64,000 nucleotides of DNA from Tolypocladium sp. Sup5 PDA-1 (GCA_000750105.3 JPHH03000030.1:1-64000); one strand, 5' to 3'. Counted from the first letter of the stretch, positions 35,785-46,679 are shown. The notes: generated by a model from the letters alone, not told the origin. Program-made: numbers and translations.

Positions 35785-36060
35785 GAAGCCGCTTCTCAAG
35801 GCTATTCAGAAACGAGAGCCGCCAATTACTAGAAAGGCAGTGTTGAATATACATACTTCGTGCCGCATAATTGTAAGATACTCTACTTTGTACATAACAA
35901 GTGCTTCTTAAGGCTATGCAGTAACGAGAGCCTTTCATGACCAGAACGGCAATTCGTAGGTGAGACGACACTTTTTAGGGCTTGCAGAAACGGCGGCCTC
36001 CAATTGCCAGAAAGGAAGTGCTTAGTACTTCGTATCGCACAATCTCAACAAATTATAGGA
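35785..36060. repeat. Three diverged tandem-like repeat units
   Basis: Three related stretches begin near 35788, 35900 and 35967. Each contains GCTTCTCAAGGCTATTCAGA or a variant, an AACGAGAGCC-like block, and CCAATTACTAGAAAGG or a variant. Spacing is uneven (about 112 and 67 bp). They lie directly upstream of the LINE fragment and may be its 5' flank or a separate element. Confidence 0.65.
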
Positions 36061-36109
36061 GTACGCAATCCTAGATAAAGTTAGCGAACCGTAATCCCAG
36101 CAATTACTG

Positions 36110-38766
36110 ACACAGGTGTGGAGGTTCAATGCAGAACCACAGGGGATACAGTCACAGCGACTGACCGAAACAAAGCGGCTGCAGCGTATCTACAGGAGGA
36201 ACCCAACTGAACAAAGTTGGGAGGCATATCGCCAAGCAAAGAACCACACAGGACTAGTGATACGAAAAGCCTTGAGACAAGGACACCGAGAAAAGATGGA
36301 GAAAGCCGCTGAGTTACCTGAATCTCTGTGGAAAGTGACGGAATGGGCGAGATCCAGAGAACAGCAGCAAGCTCTCACATAAACTTTACGCAATCCCGCG
36401 ACAGACACCACCTGCACTGAACCAGAGAGAAAAGCACAGCTGCTCAAGGACACCTTCTTCTCGACACCACCAGACGCGGACCTCGACTATATCCGGAGAT
36501 TAACCTACGACGAGCAAATAGCTCTTCCACCGATTACAGTCCGGGAATTAGAACAAACGACACTGGCAACGCCGCCGTTCAAGGCACCGGGCTCTGATGG
36601 TCTCAAATAAGGCCCTCCACCTCGCATGCATGGTGATCACTCCGCACCTTACCCAAATCTTCAACCAGAGTCTCAGCCTTGGATATTGTCTTGCCCACTT
36701 CCGGGAGTCCACTACATGGTCCTGCGGACGTCAGGTAGATCCAACCACACGGTGCCCAAAGCATACAGACCGATCGCCCTCTTGAACACCCTGGGGAAGA
36801 TCATGGACACCATCATTACAAACAGAACCAGCTACGTGGTAGAGAAACAGAAGCTACTACCAAAGACGCATATAGGCAGGCGCAAGACGAGGTCAACCCA
36901 ACATGCCCTGCACATTATACTGGAAAAGATCTACCAAGCATGGAACAAAAAGAAGGGCCAAGTAGCGAGCCTGCTACTACTGGACTTCTCCGGCGCATTC
37001 GACAACATCCCACATGATAGGCTACTCCACAATCTACGAAAAAGACGCATCGACGACAAAGTTGTCACATGGATTGCCAGCATGCTCAAAGAGCGGCGGA
37101 CCCGTATCCTCGAGGACGGGCTCCTATCGGAAGAATACACGCTCAGAACGGGGACACCACAGGGTTCTCCGCTCTCCCTTATGCTATACCTGTTCTACAA
37201 CGCAGACCTCATCGAGAATTGCAACAATATGGCTAACACCTTGGCCACAGGGTGCGTGGATGGTGTTGCCATCCTGACAGGGGTCGAGACCACAGAACAG
37301 ACATGCAACCAGCTAGAGTCTGCCCTGACCTCAGCATACACATGGGCTAGGTAGCATGCATTGGTCTTCGCGCTGGACTAGTTTCAAGCCACCCACTTCA
37401 CAAGAGCACGGAGCCGCATGAATCTAGAACAAACAGTCCGGACCGAACAAGGCGAGATACAACCAAAGCCAACATGCAAGTACCTTGGAATGGTCATGGA
37501 CACCGCTCTTCAATGGAAGCAACACATACAGGTCGCCAAAGATAGAGCAACAAAATCGATCAATGCCTTGTGCAGCTTCGGGGGCTCCACATGGGGTGTG
37601 ATCCGTATCTACACAGACGGCAGTGGCATCAACGGACACATCGGAGCGGCCGCATCTGCGCCAGTACTGCAGCAGGCTAGTAGCGCATATATTGGCGACG
37701 AATACACGTCTACAGTTTTGCGGCCGAGCTCCAGGGCATACGGCTTGCACTGCTAATGACTCTGGATGACAGTGCAGCTGGAAACATGCGGAATACAGTG
37801 GTTATATAACTTACACCGACAACCAAGCAGCTACCCGGGCCGTCGCCACACGGCAAGGGAAGTCCGGCGCGTACATCGTTGCTGACATACTCAGACTCAT
37901 CGGGCGGGCGAAGACTCGTGGCCACACAAAGTTGAAATCAGATGGATCCGGTACACACTGGAGTCTACGGAAACGAGGTCGTAGACAAAGCCGCCAAAGA
38001 GGCTGCCAGTTGGGGCCCAAGCAACAGTAACGGAACCGAAAGATCAGAGAAGCTCTATCCACTGAAGTCGACCCTGTCAACGTGGATCAACCGCAGAGCG
38101 ACCCAGCAATGGGAAGCCGACTGCCAGACTGGAGACTCGAAACGAATGGACGGACAACCTTTAGGTTCACGCCAAAGCCAACCAAACGCGCCCAGGGCTT
38201 TCACGATGGACTGACCAAGCTGCATAGCGCCACCCTAATCCAACTCCGGACGGAGAAGATCGGACTCAAGGACTTCCTGTACAATCGACGTGTATCCGAC
38301 ACCACTGACCCGGACCCATGCGGAGAGGGACGACAAACGGTAACCCACGTCCTCTTACGCTGCCGGACGCACAAGGACCTAAGGCGACATGAACTCGGAA
38401 CAAACGCGGATCCTAGGGCAATTAAGGATCGACGGATGAATGGACGAAGCCGACCGACGAAGCCGACCGCTGCGGGGAGACTGCAGGTAAATGGACAACC
38501 AGAACGGCCGTAGCCATATGGGCTGCAGCGTTTTGTACATTAGTGGGCTTATTTCAACGTATGCCTGGCCCGCACACAATGATGGAACCTGGAGGAGCAA
38601 GAAGGGACAGCTGGTCAATGTTCATAGAATTAGCGAACTGGCCCGTGCTGGTTAACCCAGCAACCGTCAGTGGTCACCTGATGACCCCGCAGCAGGACAT
38701 AGCTGCTGATTTACAGCGGCTGAAGCTGAATTCGAGTAGGAATTTGAACTGAACTGAACTGAACTG
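36110..38766 (+). mobile_element. 5'-truncated LINE retrotransposon, inactive
   Basis: The plus strand encodes, with stops and frameshifts, a LINE ORF2: RREKMEKAAELPESLWK-like sequence, LPPITVRELE, YRPIALLNTLGKIMD, SLLLLDFSGAFDNIPHDRLL (RT domain), LRTGTPQGSPLS, then GCVDGVAIL where a YADD-type motif with two aspartates is expected, YLGMVMDTALQW of the thumb, RIYTDGSG of RNase H and CGEGRQTVTHVLLRC of the C-terminal knuckle. Sequence between thumb and RNase H is deleted (near 37600). The endonuclease domain is absent, as is usual for 5'-truncated copies. It ends in a GAACT tail array at 38746-38765. Only a few TAA/TAG stops are present, so RIP here was light. Confidence 0.85.
38746..38765. 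repeat. (GAACT)4 tail of the LINE
   Basis: Four perfect GAACT units follow the last coding-like sequence of the LINE. Short simple-sequence tails are common 3' ends of LINEs, so this probably marks the 3' boundary of the insertion. Confidence 0.7.
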
Positions 38767-38888
38767 GACAGAGGCTTGGAGGATATTTGCTACGACAGTT
38801 AAAACATGACAAATGTGTTTAAAGAGTAGCGCAGACGCCGCTTTACCAAAATGATGAGAATTTTATACGTCGGGCTTACCGGCTTTGG

Positions 38889-38970
38889 TGGGATCATGAC
38901 ACGCCCTTGGGATCATGACACGCCCTTTGGGGGATCATGGGCCCATAGCCACGCCCTTAGCAATGGTATT
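38889..38970. repeat. Tandem GGGATCATGACACGCCCTT units upstream of MetAP2
   Basis: Two near-perfect 19-20 bp units (38890 and 38909) and a third decayed one (from 38929, with ACGCCCTT at its end) lie 120-200 bp before the MetAP2 start codon. They could be a promoter element or a minisatellite. Confidence 0.6.
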
Positions 38971-39087
38971 GCATGTCAGCACTAGTTACCCCAGTCTCTC
39001 GGGCGGTCAATGGTAGTACAAAGACTTGCCGTCTAGGGGATACCTCCCCTCAACAACTTCAACCCACAAACTTCCAGTCATGCAAAC

Positions 39088-40790
39088 ATGGGCTCCAAGA
39101 CCTTGGACGATGAGCATTATCGGGACTATGGTATGTTTTCTTATTCGTTTTTTTTTTCAGTTGAGTTTGTCTCGCGTTAGAGAGCTGGTACTGATATCGA
39201 GCAGACAGCCCATCTACAACCGGATCCTGTTCCGTCGGCGGCGAACCGCGGGGCCGCCATTTCTCGAGAGATGGAGATGGGTGTATGGGAAGCAGGGGCG
39301 CTGCCGGCGATGACGGTGACGACGACGACGACGACGCCGCCATCAATGCCACTACCACCTTTCCGTTGACGGGCCTTACTTCTGCTGAGACGAGCAAGAA
39401 AAAGAAACGCAAGAGGCCTAGAAAGAAGAACAAGGCATCTGCTCTGAAGCAATCGTCGCCTCCGAGGGTTCCACTTCACGACCTTTTCCCTTCCGACGAC
39501 TACCCAATTGGCGAGCTTCTGAGCTATGGCACTGCATCTGAAACAACAGTCAGGACAAAATCCTGTGAGTTACGTTGCGAAGGACGTCGTTCTCTCGAGG
39601 ACAGCACATTCCTCAACGACTATCGAAAGGCCGCTGAAGTACATCGCCAAGTCCGACGGTGGGTCCAGCAAACTGTCAAACCCGGTCAGACGCTCACAGA
39701 CATTGCCATTGGAATCGAGGACAGTGTCCGAGCGCTCTTGGGCAACGCTGGACTGGAGCCAGGACACAGCCTTCAGGCGGGTATGGGATTTCCCACGGGA
39801 CTTTCTCTGAACCATTGTGTTGCGCACTATACACCCAATCCAGGCCAAAAGGATATTGTGCTCCAGCATGAAGATGTGATGAAGGTTGATTTTGGTGTTC
39901 ATATCAATGGCTGGATTGTCGACAGTGCATTCACTATGGCATTCGACCCCACATACGACAACCTTCTAGCTGCGGTCAAAGATGCGACCAATACAGGCAT
40001 AAGGGTGAGCAAGATTTTGCCAGCCGTTGTGAACCACGGACTAACGTTTCATCGCAGAATGCGGGAATCGACGTTCGTATTAGTGACGTCAGTGCTGCGA
40101 TCCAGGAGGCCATGGAAAGCTACGAAGTCGAGATCCGTGGCAAAATGTTCCCTGTGAAGCCTGTGCGAAACCTTTGCGGTCACGATATTAAACACTATCG
40201 CATCCACGGCGAGAAAACCATACCATTTGTCAAGAACTCGAATCAAACCAAAATGGAAGAAGGCGAAATATTTGCCATTGAAACATTTGGAACCACAGGA
40301 CGTGGCTTTGTTAGGGATGATGTGAGTTCTCCTCAATTACATCTCTGGATATAGTGTACTAAGAACCTATGGGATAGAAAGGAATTTACGGGTATGGATT
40401 GAGCTACGATGCTCCAAGGCAGGTGGCATTGCCTCTTGCCTCTGCCAATCGCCTCTACAAAACGATCAAGGAGAACTTTGGCAGTTTGGTTTTCTGTCGC
40501 CGCTACCTTGATCGTCTCGGCTGCGAGCGTTATCTGGCTGGCGTAAAACTCACTCACATGCAATATGTTGGAGCAATATACTGACCTCATGACAGCTCAA
40601 CTGTCTTGTATCGAACGGGATACTCGAGCCTCACCAACCACTGATGGACGTCCCTGGATCCTATTCCGCCCAATTTGAACACGTACGTAAGCATGCCTCG
40701 ATATTAACGGAGTAAACACGCTAAGTTTCACAGACAATCTTGCTGCGGGAGTCAAAGAAAGAAGTTCTTAGTCGAGGTGACGACTATTAA
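39088..40790 (+). CDS. Methionine aminopeptidase 2 (MetAP2)
   Basis: Six exons (39088-39130, 39205-40004, 40058-40321, 40378-40542, 40596-40682, 40734-40790) give 471 residues. The enzyme removes the initiator methionine from new proteins and is the target of fumagillin. A Lys/Arg-rich segment (KKKKRKRPRKKNK) precedes the catalytic domain, as usual. All active-site residues are visible: His222 in NHCVAHYTPN (equivalent to the His that fumagillin alkylates), Asp243 in KVDFG, Asp254 in VDSAFT, His323 in CGHDI, Glu356 in IETFG and Glu452 in QFEHT. The protein ends SRGDDY like its relatives. It resembles the fungal MetAP2-1/2-2 paralogue group. Every intron has GT-AG ends and keeps the frame, so I regard it as functional. 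Confidence 0.92.
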
Positions 40791-41545
40791 TACCGGGTGC
40801 ATTACTGTCGTACGTAGAGAGTCCACATGGCAACAAAGCTTCAATACAGCGGCAGACTAACTGGCTGCAGCGTTTCAATACAGTAAGACAGAATTCGATT
40901 CCGAAGCAAAGCTTCGTCGCTGCAGCAGGATGGTTTCAGCACCGCAACAAGGCTGATTTCAACACGACAGCAACCAAGGCTGGTTTCAACATTGCAGCAA
41001 CCAAGGCTGGTCTCAACACCGCCGCAAGCAGGGCTGGTTTCAACACCGCAGCAAGGCTGACCTCAACGTAGCTTTTAAGGAGCTGGAGACGGTTTTAACT
41101 AGAGTATCGCTAGTTATGGACGGCACTTATTTTTGATCAAAGCCCTTGACGTTCCCGAACGGTAATATTGGCTAATCGTCTCGTGAACCTCTGGCCATTA
41201 TTGGCCTTTATATACGCCGATAATGTGGGTAAAACAACCTACTGGGCCCACGAGCCCCAATCTTATCTCGGAGGCTCTAGGCTATCCACCGTTTGAAACC
41301 TCCGGACATTTCGCTATGAAGGAGAATCCCTAGAACCATTTTAGCAAAACCTTATATCCTGGAGACTGCGTGCATGACGGAGGATCTTAGGACAGCCCAG
41401 CACTGCTACCTTACAGCATGAAGCGGGTACCGAGGGCCATGCCCGCAGCTTCTTCATGCCACTATCCGTTTCCTTCGGTTCTCAACGCATACGGCCTATG
41501 AATGGTAGGGAAGACGTTCAAGCTCTGCGGCGCGAGTCCCAATGA
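40791..41545. other. Intergenic with minisatellite
   Basis: Holds the six-copy minisatellite listed separately. The sequence from 41070 to 41540 shows no conserved frame; a small ORF beginning ATGCCCGCAGC at 41431 may be an upstream exon or leader of the following gene but cannot be joined with certainty. Confidence 0.4.
40928..41068. repeat. Minisatellite, about six GGCTGGTTTCAACACCGCAGCAA units
   Basis: Six imperfect tandem units of 23-27 bp, of the form GGCTGGTTTCAACACCGC plus AGCAA or AGCAACCAA, run head to tail. Looser relatives (TTCAATACAG, GCTGCAGC) extend back to about 40840. Confidence 0.8.
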
Positions 41546-42226
41546 GCACCTACACTGTATCGAGATGCAAATAGCTTCATTTGTAGGGGGCCGCTCAATA
41601 TCACGCCTGGCCTGTACCTGCGCGCGGGAACGAGCCGCAGGGATCCCATCCTCGCCGCAGCCGGCAATATGTCCCTGGCCGCCTCCAGGCCCTACCACTT
41701 CTACAACACCAGCCTCATCATCTTGCCGACGCTCAAGCCCGGAAGCCCCAGGAGCACTATTACCGAGACAATGTGCGCCTCCACCTCTGTTGGCCACGGC
41801 GTCACATTTAGCTTTTCCATCGAGTTTGGCGAGGGGATGCGGCGTGAGAAACTCGAGTGGAGGAAAATCAACAAGGGCGAAGACAAAAACGCCAAGGGGG
41901 GTGGGTTCAAACTCGCGCAACTCTTTTCCAGCACGCGAAAGACTCGGCCGGGCAGCAACAGCCAGGAGACTTCCTCTTCCTCGTCAGTAGGCAGCGACGG
42001 CAAAACCGTCGCCGTGCTTGAATGGACATTGACCTGGTCAAACTGGGCACACCTATTCTCGCTCCAGCTAATGGGCAGTGGACAGGCGGGCATACCGGGA
42101 GAGCGCTGCACCCTCATGATTGTCGTCACTGCGCTGAGGATCTGGCGGCTGCGTATGAATTGCAGGACGGCCGGGAGTGCTATTGGCGTGGGAGAGAAGA
42201 TACGGGGCAGGGAATACTATGGGTAG
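41546..42226 (+). CDS. Uncharacterised fungal protein, tubby-like fold suspected; start not found
   Basis: From 41546 an open frame runs to a stop at 42226 (226 codons). It reads ITPGLYLRAGTSRRDPILAA, SRPYHFYNTSLIILP, FSFSIEFGEGMRREKLEWR, GGFKLAQL, KTVAVLEWTL and ERCTLMIVVTALRIWRLRM. This order of beta-strands, a W-R motif and a final hydrophobic helix resembles an ascomycete family of unknown function that I recall as having a tubby/LURP1-like fold. No ATG precedes the conserved sequence: a TGA stands at 41543-41545. The first methionine inside (41669) would remove conserved strands. Either a 5' exon is missed or the gene has lost its start. Function unknown. Confidence 0.5.
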   Translation, partial: APTLYRDANSFICRGPLNITPGLYLRAGTSRRDPILAAAGNMSLAASRPYHFYNTSLIILPTLKPGSPRSTITETMCASTSVGHGVTFSFSIEFGEGMRREKLEWRKINKGEDKNAKGGGFKLAQLFSSTRKTRPGSNSQETSSSSSVGSDGKTVAVLEWTLTWSNWAHLFSLQLMGSGQAGIPGERCTLMIVVTALRIWRLRMNCRTAGSAIGVGEKIRGREYYG

Positions 42227-42301
42227 ACTGTTGCCTCCAACATAGACAAGTGACTTCATGCTCGCATACCGCGTTCCATCGAGCGTCCTCCTCGTTGATG
42301 T

Positions 42302-44471
42302 TTACTGACCACTGTAAGTAATCTTAAACGTCCAAACATACTCATCTCCCTTAATTATATCGTCGCTCAGTCCAAGCTTGAGTTTACCGATTCCATCCCA
42401 AGTCACAGGCACAGACTCGCCATGGTATTTTCCACCAACCACTGTGACCTTGTCTCCTGGCAGGTAGGGAACCGGGTCAGCAATGGAAAGAGTGCTCGGC
42501 GGTGCTCCAAGGTGGTGGATGTAGAAGGCATCGTGCGTAGTTGTGTAGCGGAACGGGTCATTGCCTGGCATGACCCTCCAGTAGCGAGTGTTGTAAATGC
42601 CCTCGCTGTGACTCTTGATCCACTTTCCGGCATCGAGCAAGCCCTTCTGCATAATCTGCGGGATTGAGCCGTTATGCGCCGGTCCAATGTCAAGCAGGAA
42701 GTTTCCGTTCTTGCTAACAATGTCAACAAGATTCTGGGCGATGTTCTCTCCGGTGAGATACTTGTCGTCTGGCGTCTGGTAGTTGTAGCCGTACGAGTGA
42801 GGGTCCATTCCTCGGCTGGCCTCCCACTTTCTCTCAACCGTCTCGTTGTTCGTCGTGTACCTATGTTCCTTATAAACCACTATCATGGCACTCATGCTGC
42901 GAGGAATAATACGCACTCTGGGGTGTCAAAGTCGCCCTTGAGCCCACATCGATTATTAAAGGTCACTTGTCGTCGATTGTCGCGCGCCCAGTTCAGCCAA
43001 TCCGCTGCAAGCAGGGTCATGTTATTGGGGGTTCCCGAGATGTCGCACCACATAATGTCGACTTCGTACTCATAAGCGAGCGTCTTCATCTGGGGCAGCT
43101 GGATGTCTTTGACGAAGTCGTCGACTTCGACATAGCCCGTATACTCGAGAGCTTCGCCGGTGTAGGGGTTCGTTGGCGGCCCACCAGGGAAGCTGCCTCC
43201 GCCATATCTCTTGTATGCCGGGTTATACCACTCGGGCATGCTAAAGTAGGTTCCTGCTTTCGTTAGCCCGTCCCGTTGCGGTTGAGAGAATGTTCAAGGA
43301 ACATACCGAGGCGGAGGTGGGGCTGATACTTTCGTGCAGCGTCAAACAAGTCCTTGATAAAGTCTCTCTTTGGACCATAGTGAACTGAGGACCGGCGGCT
43401 GATGGAGGTGGAGAAGTTGAAGATTGCGAATCCATCATGGTGCTCTGTTGCAGCCCGGTTAGACACAACACATACATACACGTGGTCGTAAGACTGACTG
43501 GTTGTGGGCACAAAGTACTGGGCTCCAGCGTTGGAGAACAGATCAACCCACTCCTTTGGGTCAAAAGCCTTGTCTGTAAAGTTGGACATGAAATCATCGT
43601 AGTTGAAGTCTTTGCCGTACGTGTCGAGATGGTATTGGTAGGTCGCCGTTTTGTCGTCCTTTCTGTGCATCCAGTTCCAGTACCTTGTCAAGGGTCAGCG
43701 TCGCCGGCTATGGTATCTGCAACGGCCGAAGTCACTCACCACTCGGCGTAATTTTCCTTGTCCCCAACGTTGCCATAAGCTGGCGCAGCATAGAGGCCCC
43801 AGTGGATGAAGATGCCGTATTTGGCGTCATTGAACCAGTCCGGGTTGGAGTGCGTCCCGATGCTCTGGGAAGATTCTTGGAAGTTTCCAATGCCGCAGCT
43901 GCCAGTGACATTCATCGATGCCTTGGGTGCGCCGTGTCTACCGCCATACTCAGCGGTGATTGTGGCCTTGCACGCCGTGCCGGGTGCAACTCCACGCTTG
44001 TTCTTGACTCCCACCTGCACTATGGCAGATTGATGCGGCGCCAGGCGCTTGAGGGTTCCCGGGACAACGGTGTCGACGGACCAAGAATCGACTGTTACTG
44101 TCAGGGAATCGGCCGCCGTGAGATACGTCGTATCATCTGTGTTCTCGATGAACATCTCGATGACCTGGACATAGTCGCTCTTGTCGATCCATTTTGACGT
44201 GATGTTGGGGGAGATGATTTGGAGACTTGGCAGGGTTGAGTCTTGTTGTTCACCAAGTTAGTAAAATGCAGGATTCAAGGAAGGGAGCGCAAGGCATTGA
44301 AGGGTAAACGACTGTTAAGGGAACCTGGATCAAACACGCACCAGATCGTTCCGTCACATCCCCTGCCGGCTCGACAGCAGCGAAGGCGGCGGCGTTGACA
44401 AGGCACACAAAGACAGTGGCGCTGGCAAACAGCGAAGGAAGAGACATGTTGACTGACATGACATTCACCAT
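42302..44471 (-). CDS. Secreted alpha-L-fucosidase, GH29
   Basis: Six exons (44471-44342, 44241-43740, 43683-43499, 43444-43307, 43253-42917, 42860-42302) give 616 residues with every junction in frame. An N-terminal signal peptide (hydrophobic run ending VNAAAFA) precedes a beta-sandwich domain, then the GH29 barrel: FNDAKYGIFIHWGLYA, KHHDGFAIFNF, YFSMPEWY and IMWCDISG, where Asp389 is the expected nucleophile, followed by NGNFLLDIGP. The intron 43498-43445 lies in an open frame and is recognised only because its removal restores KHHDG. The enzyme releases terminal fucose from glycans outside the cell by a retaining mechanism. Later ATGs at 44459 or 44447 would also leave a usable signal peptide. 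Confidence 0.9.
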
Positions 44472-45656
44472 GTCGACTGAGTTGTCTATTACGGTACGAC
44501 TCTTGTTTCTTCAGAAACCCGGGCTGTTCTTATATCAATAATACGAACAGGGGTATTGCCAAGTCGCAGAGGCTCGACCTGGCCGTCGGGTATTTGAGCC
44601 CAGAACGTCTTGCGCTGTTGCTCTTTACATGTAATGGCGTGGTCATGGCACTATGCAATGTAAATCCCTCTGCCATCCCGACGGATATTTACACGGCAAT
44701 TGAACATGCATTCGGCTCACTAGTTCCGCATCGTACTATCCCTACCGTACTGTCTGGCCCTTCATGCTACGTCAGAAGGCCGTGAGGAGTTCAGTGCAAC
44801 CAGTGATCAACACGAATGCAACCAGAAGCCCCGCATCACCACCACAGTGGCGTCCTCCCCTGGCAAGCCATGATCGGCCCGTGGGGTTCCCCAGATTCCC
44901 TCTTCTCCACCACATCTCATCAAGGCGCCACTTGACCATCGCCAAGAAAGACACCCTTGTTCACGCCGCTGTGAATATGATGCTGGGATGTAGACAGGGT
45001 ATTCAGCGAGAAAGCTCACCAGCTCCCGAAAAGGCAGGTCCATACGTAGGGATTCAGCTTGGGGCCTTTCCATTGCTGCCGTGTTCAAATGCCTAAATGC
45101 TTGGGGTTCCTTGGAAGGGGTTTGGCAAGGAAAATATCCGACCCGGCGGGTATGGTAGCTGGCGAACGGACCAGGCACCTTGATGATCGCCCAGCACCCG
45201 CCGACTTCAAACTTCGAATATGCGATACGTCAGTTACAAAGCGCAGTTGCTGATCAACGGTATTTGTACAAAGTAGCTTCTATCAACCACGCCAGACAAC
45301 GAGTCATGGAGGGTTGTATTGAGGGACTTTACACTGCCTTCGCCCCATCAGAGCATTTCGAACTTCAACAACGCTGAGGAAATGGAAGCTCAGTTGCTCA
45401 CCAATCAAATAAATAATCGCAAGATATATCAGCAAAAACTATACAGTTGCAATTCGGCTCAGCCCATGCCGTAAGGCGACCCCTCCCGGTGAGATTTTGG
45501 ATCCCCGCATCCCATCATCCCAAGGGCGTCCAGCACCGATCTTTGTAACTTGCAGCAACTTGACTCACTTTTAATGTTCCGACATGATTACACTGCCTAT
45601 CGTTCGTCCTGAGCCTTTTATGAGTCCTCAGTGTCGGCTTGGCAGGATTCAATGCG
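44472..45656. other. Divergent intergenic region
   Basis: Separates the fucosidase (minus) from the ankyrin gene (plus), so it should contain both promoters. No gene or clear repeat was seen. Confidence 0.5.
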
Positions 45657-46679
45657 ATGGCCAAGCTCCATCTCCCGCATCAAGCCCCTCAGCTCCCTCC
45701 GTCTCCATTGGATGCGGCATGGGATCCAACGCTTCCTACTGAAGATGGAGACGAATACTGCTGGACTCCGTTGCAGCTTGCCGCGAGGAACGGAGAAGTC
45801 CAAAAGGTCGAGGAGGCCCTTGCCGCGAATCGCTCCGCTGTAAACGACCCTCCGCGGGGCTACTACGGCCAAGCCGCGCTTCAAGCAGCATGCATGCATG
45901 GGCATGAGGCCGTCGTCAAGTTGTTACTTGTGGCAGGGGCCGACATTCACTTCAGTGGCGGAAACAACTTTCAGCGCAACGCCTTTCAAATCGCCTGCGG
46001 ACACGGCAACGAGAGGATTGTCGATATGCTCCTCGACGCAGGAGCCGAGGTCAATACGACGTCGCCGTCCCGATTTACCGTCCAAACGTTATCTCGCGGC
46101 TTACCTGGAGTTCCTTCAATCAAGCCAACGACCATCGTGACGCGGTACAACGGAAGAACGGCGCTTCAGGCGGCAGCAGAGCGCGGGCATCTGCGAATCG
46201 TCACTCGACTGCTCGAGTTGGGTGCGGATGTCAACGCTCCGCCCTCACCAACCGCTGGCCGCACCGCGTTGCAAGCAGCAGCAGCCGGAGGGTTCACGAC
46301 AATCGCGACCCTCTTGCTCAAACACGGGGCGGACGTGAACAGCCCTGTAGCGAGGTACAAGAGCCTTACCGCGCTACAGGGGGCGTGTTTGCAAGGCAAT
46401 GTTGAAACAGTCGACATCCTCATCAAGGCGGATGCCGATATACACGCACTGGGCGGTCACTACGGTGACGGGACGGCTTTACACGCAGCTGCCGAGAAAG
46501 GCCATATCGAGATTGTGAAGAGGCTGTTGGAGGCCGGCGCAGATGTAAACGCTTGCGGTGGTAGAAGAGTGCAAACGCCGATTCAGAGCGCGGCTACGGG
46601 AGGCCACGAGGAGGCTGTGCAGTTGCTACGAGCCATGGGCGCTATCGGCAGAACCGGTGGAGGATGCTTCTTGTTCTAG
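45657..46679 (+). CDS. Ankyrin-repeat protein ending in a CaaX-like box
   Basis: One exon, 340 residues. Eight ankyrin repeats run from about residue 35 to 325, most with the TALQAAAxxGHxxIVxxLL and GADVN wording; a longer loop (TLSRGLPGVPSIKPTTI) separates repeats 3 and 4. These repeats form a protein-binding solenoid. The last four residues are CFLF after a Gly/Thr-rich linker, matching a CaaX prenylation signal whose final Phe or Leu usually favours geranylgeranylation. The protein may therefore be membrane-tethered. I chose ATG 45657; the frame is open a few codons upstream but without an ATG. No catalytic domain is present and the partner is unknown. Confidence 0.85.
   Translation: MAKLHLPHQAPQLPPSPLDAAWDPTLPTEDGDEYCWTPLQLAARNGEVQKVEEALAANRSAVNDPPRGYYGQAALQAACMHGHEAVVKLLLVAGADIHFSGGNNFQRNAFQIACGHGNERIVDMLLDAGAEVNTTSPSRFTVQTLSRGLPGVPSIKPTTIVTRYNGRTALQAAAERGHLRIVTRLLELGADVNAPPSPTAGRTALQAAAAGGFTTIATLLLKHGADVNSPVARYKSLTALQGACLQGNVETVDILIKADADIHALGGHYGDGTALHAAAEKGHIEIVKRLLEAGADVNACGGRRVQTPIQSAATGGHEEAVQLLRAMGAIGRTGGGCFLF

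Noticed and set aside
40928..41068. CRISPR-like array
   Set aside because: The units are contiguous and imperfect with no unique spacers, and the genome is eukaryotic; it is a minisatellite.
44594..45100. Short plus-strand frames between the fucosidase and ankyrin genes
   Set aside because: No motif, no splice logic, and they fall in the expected promoter region.
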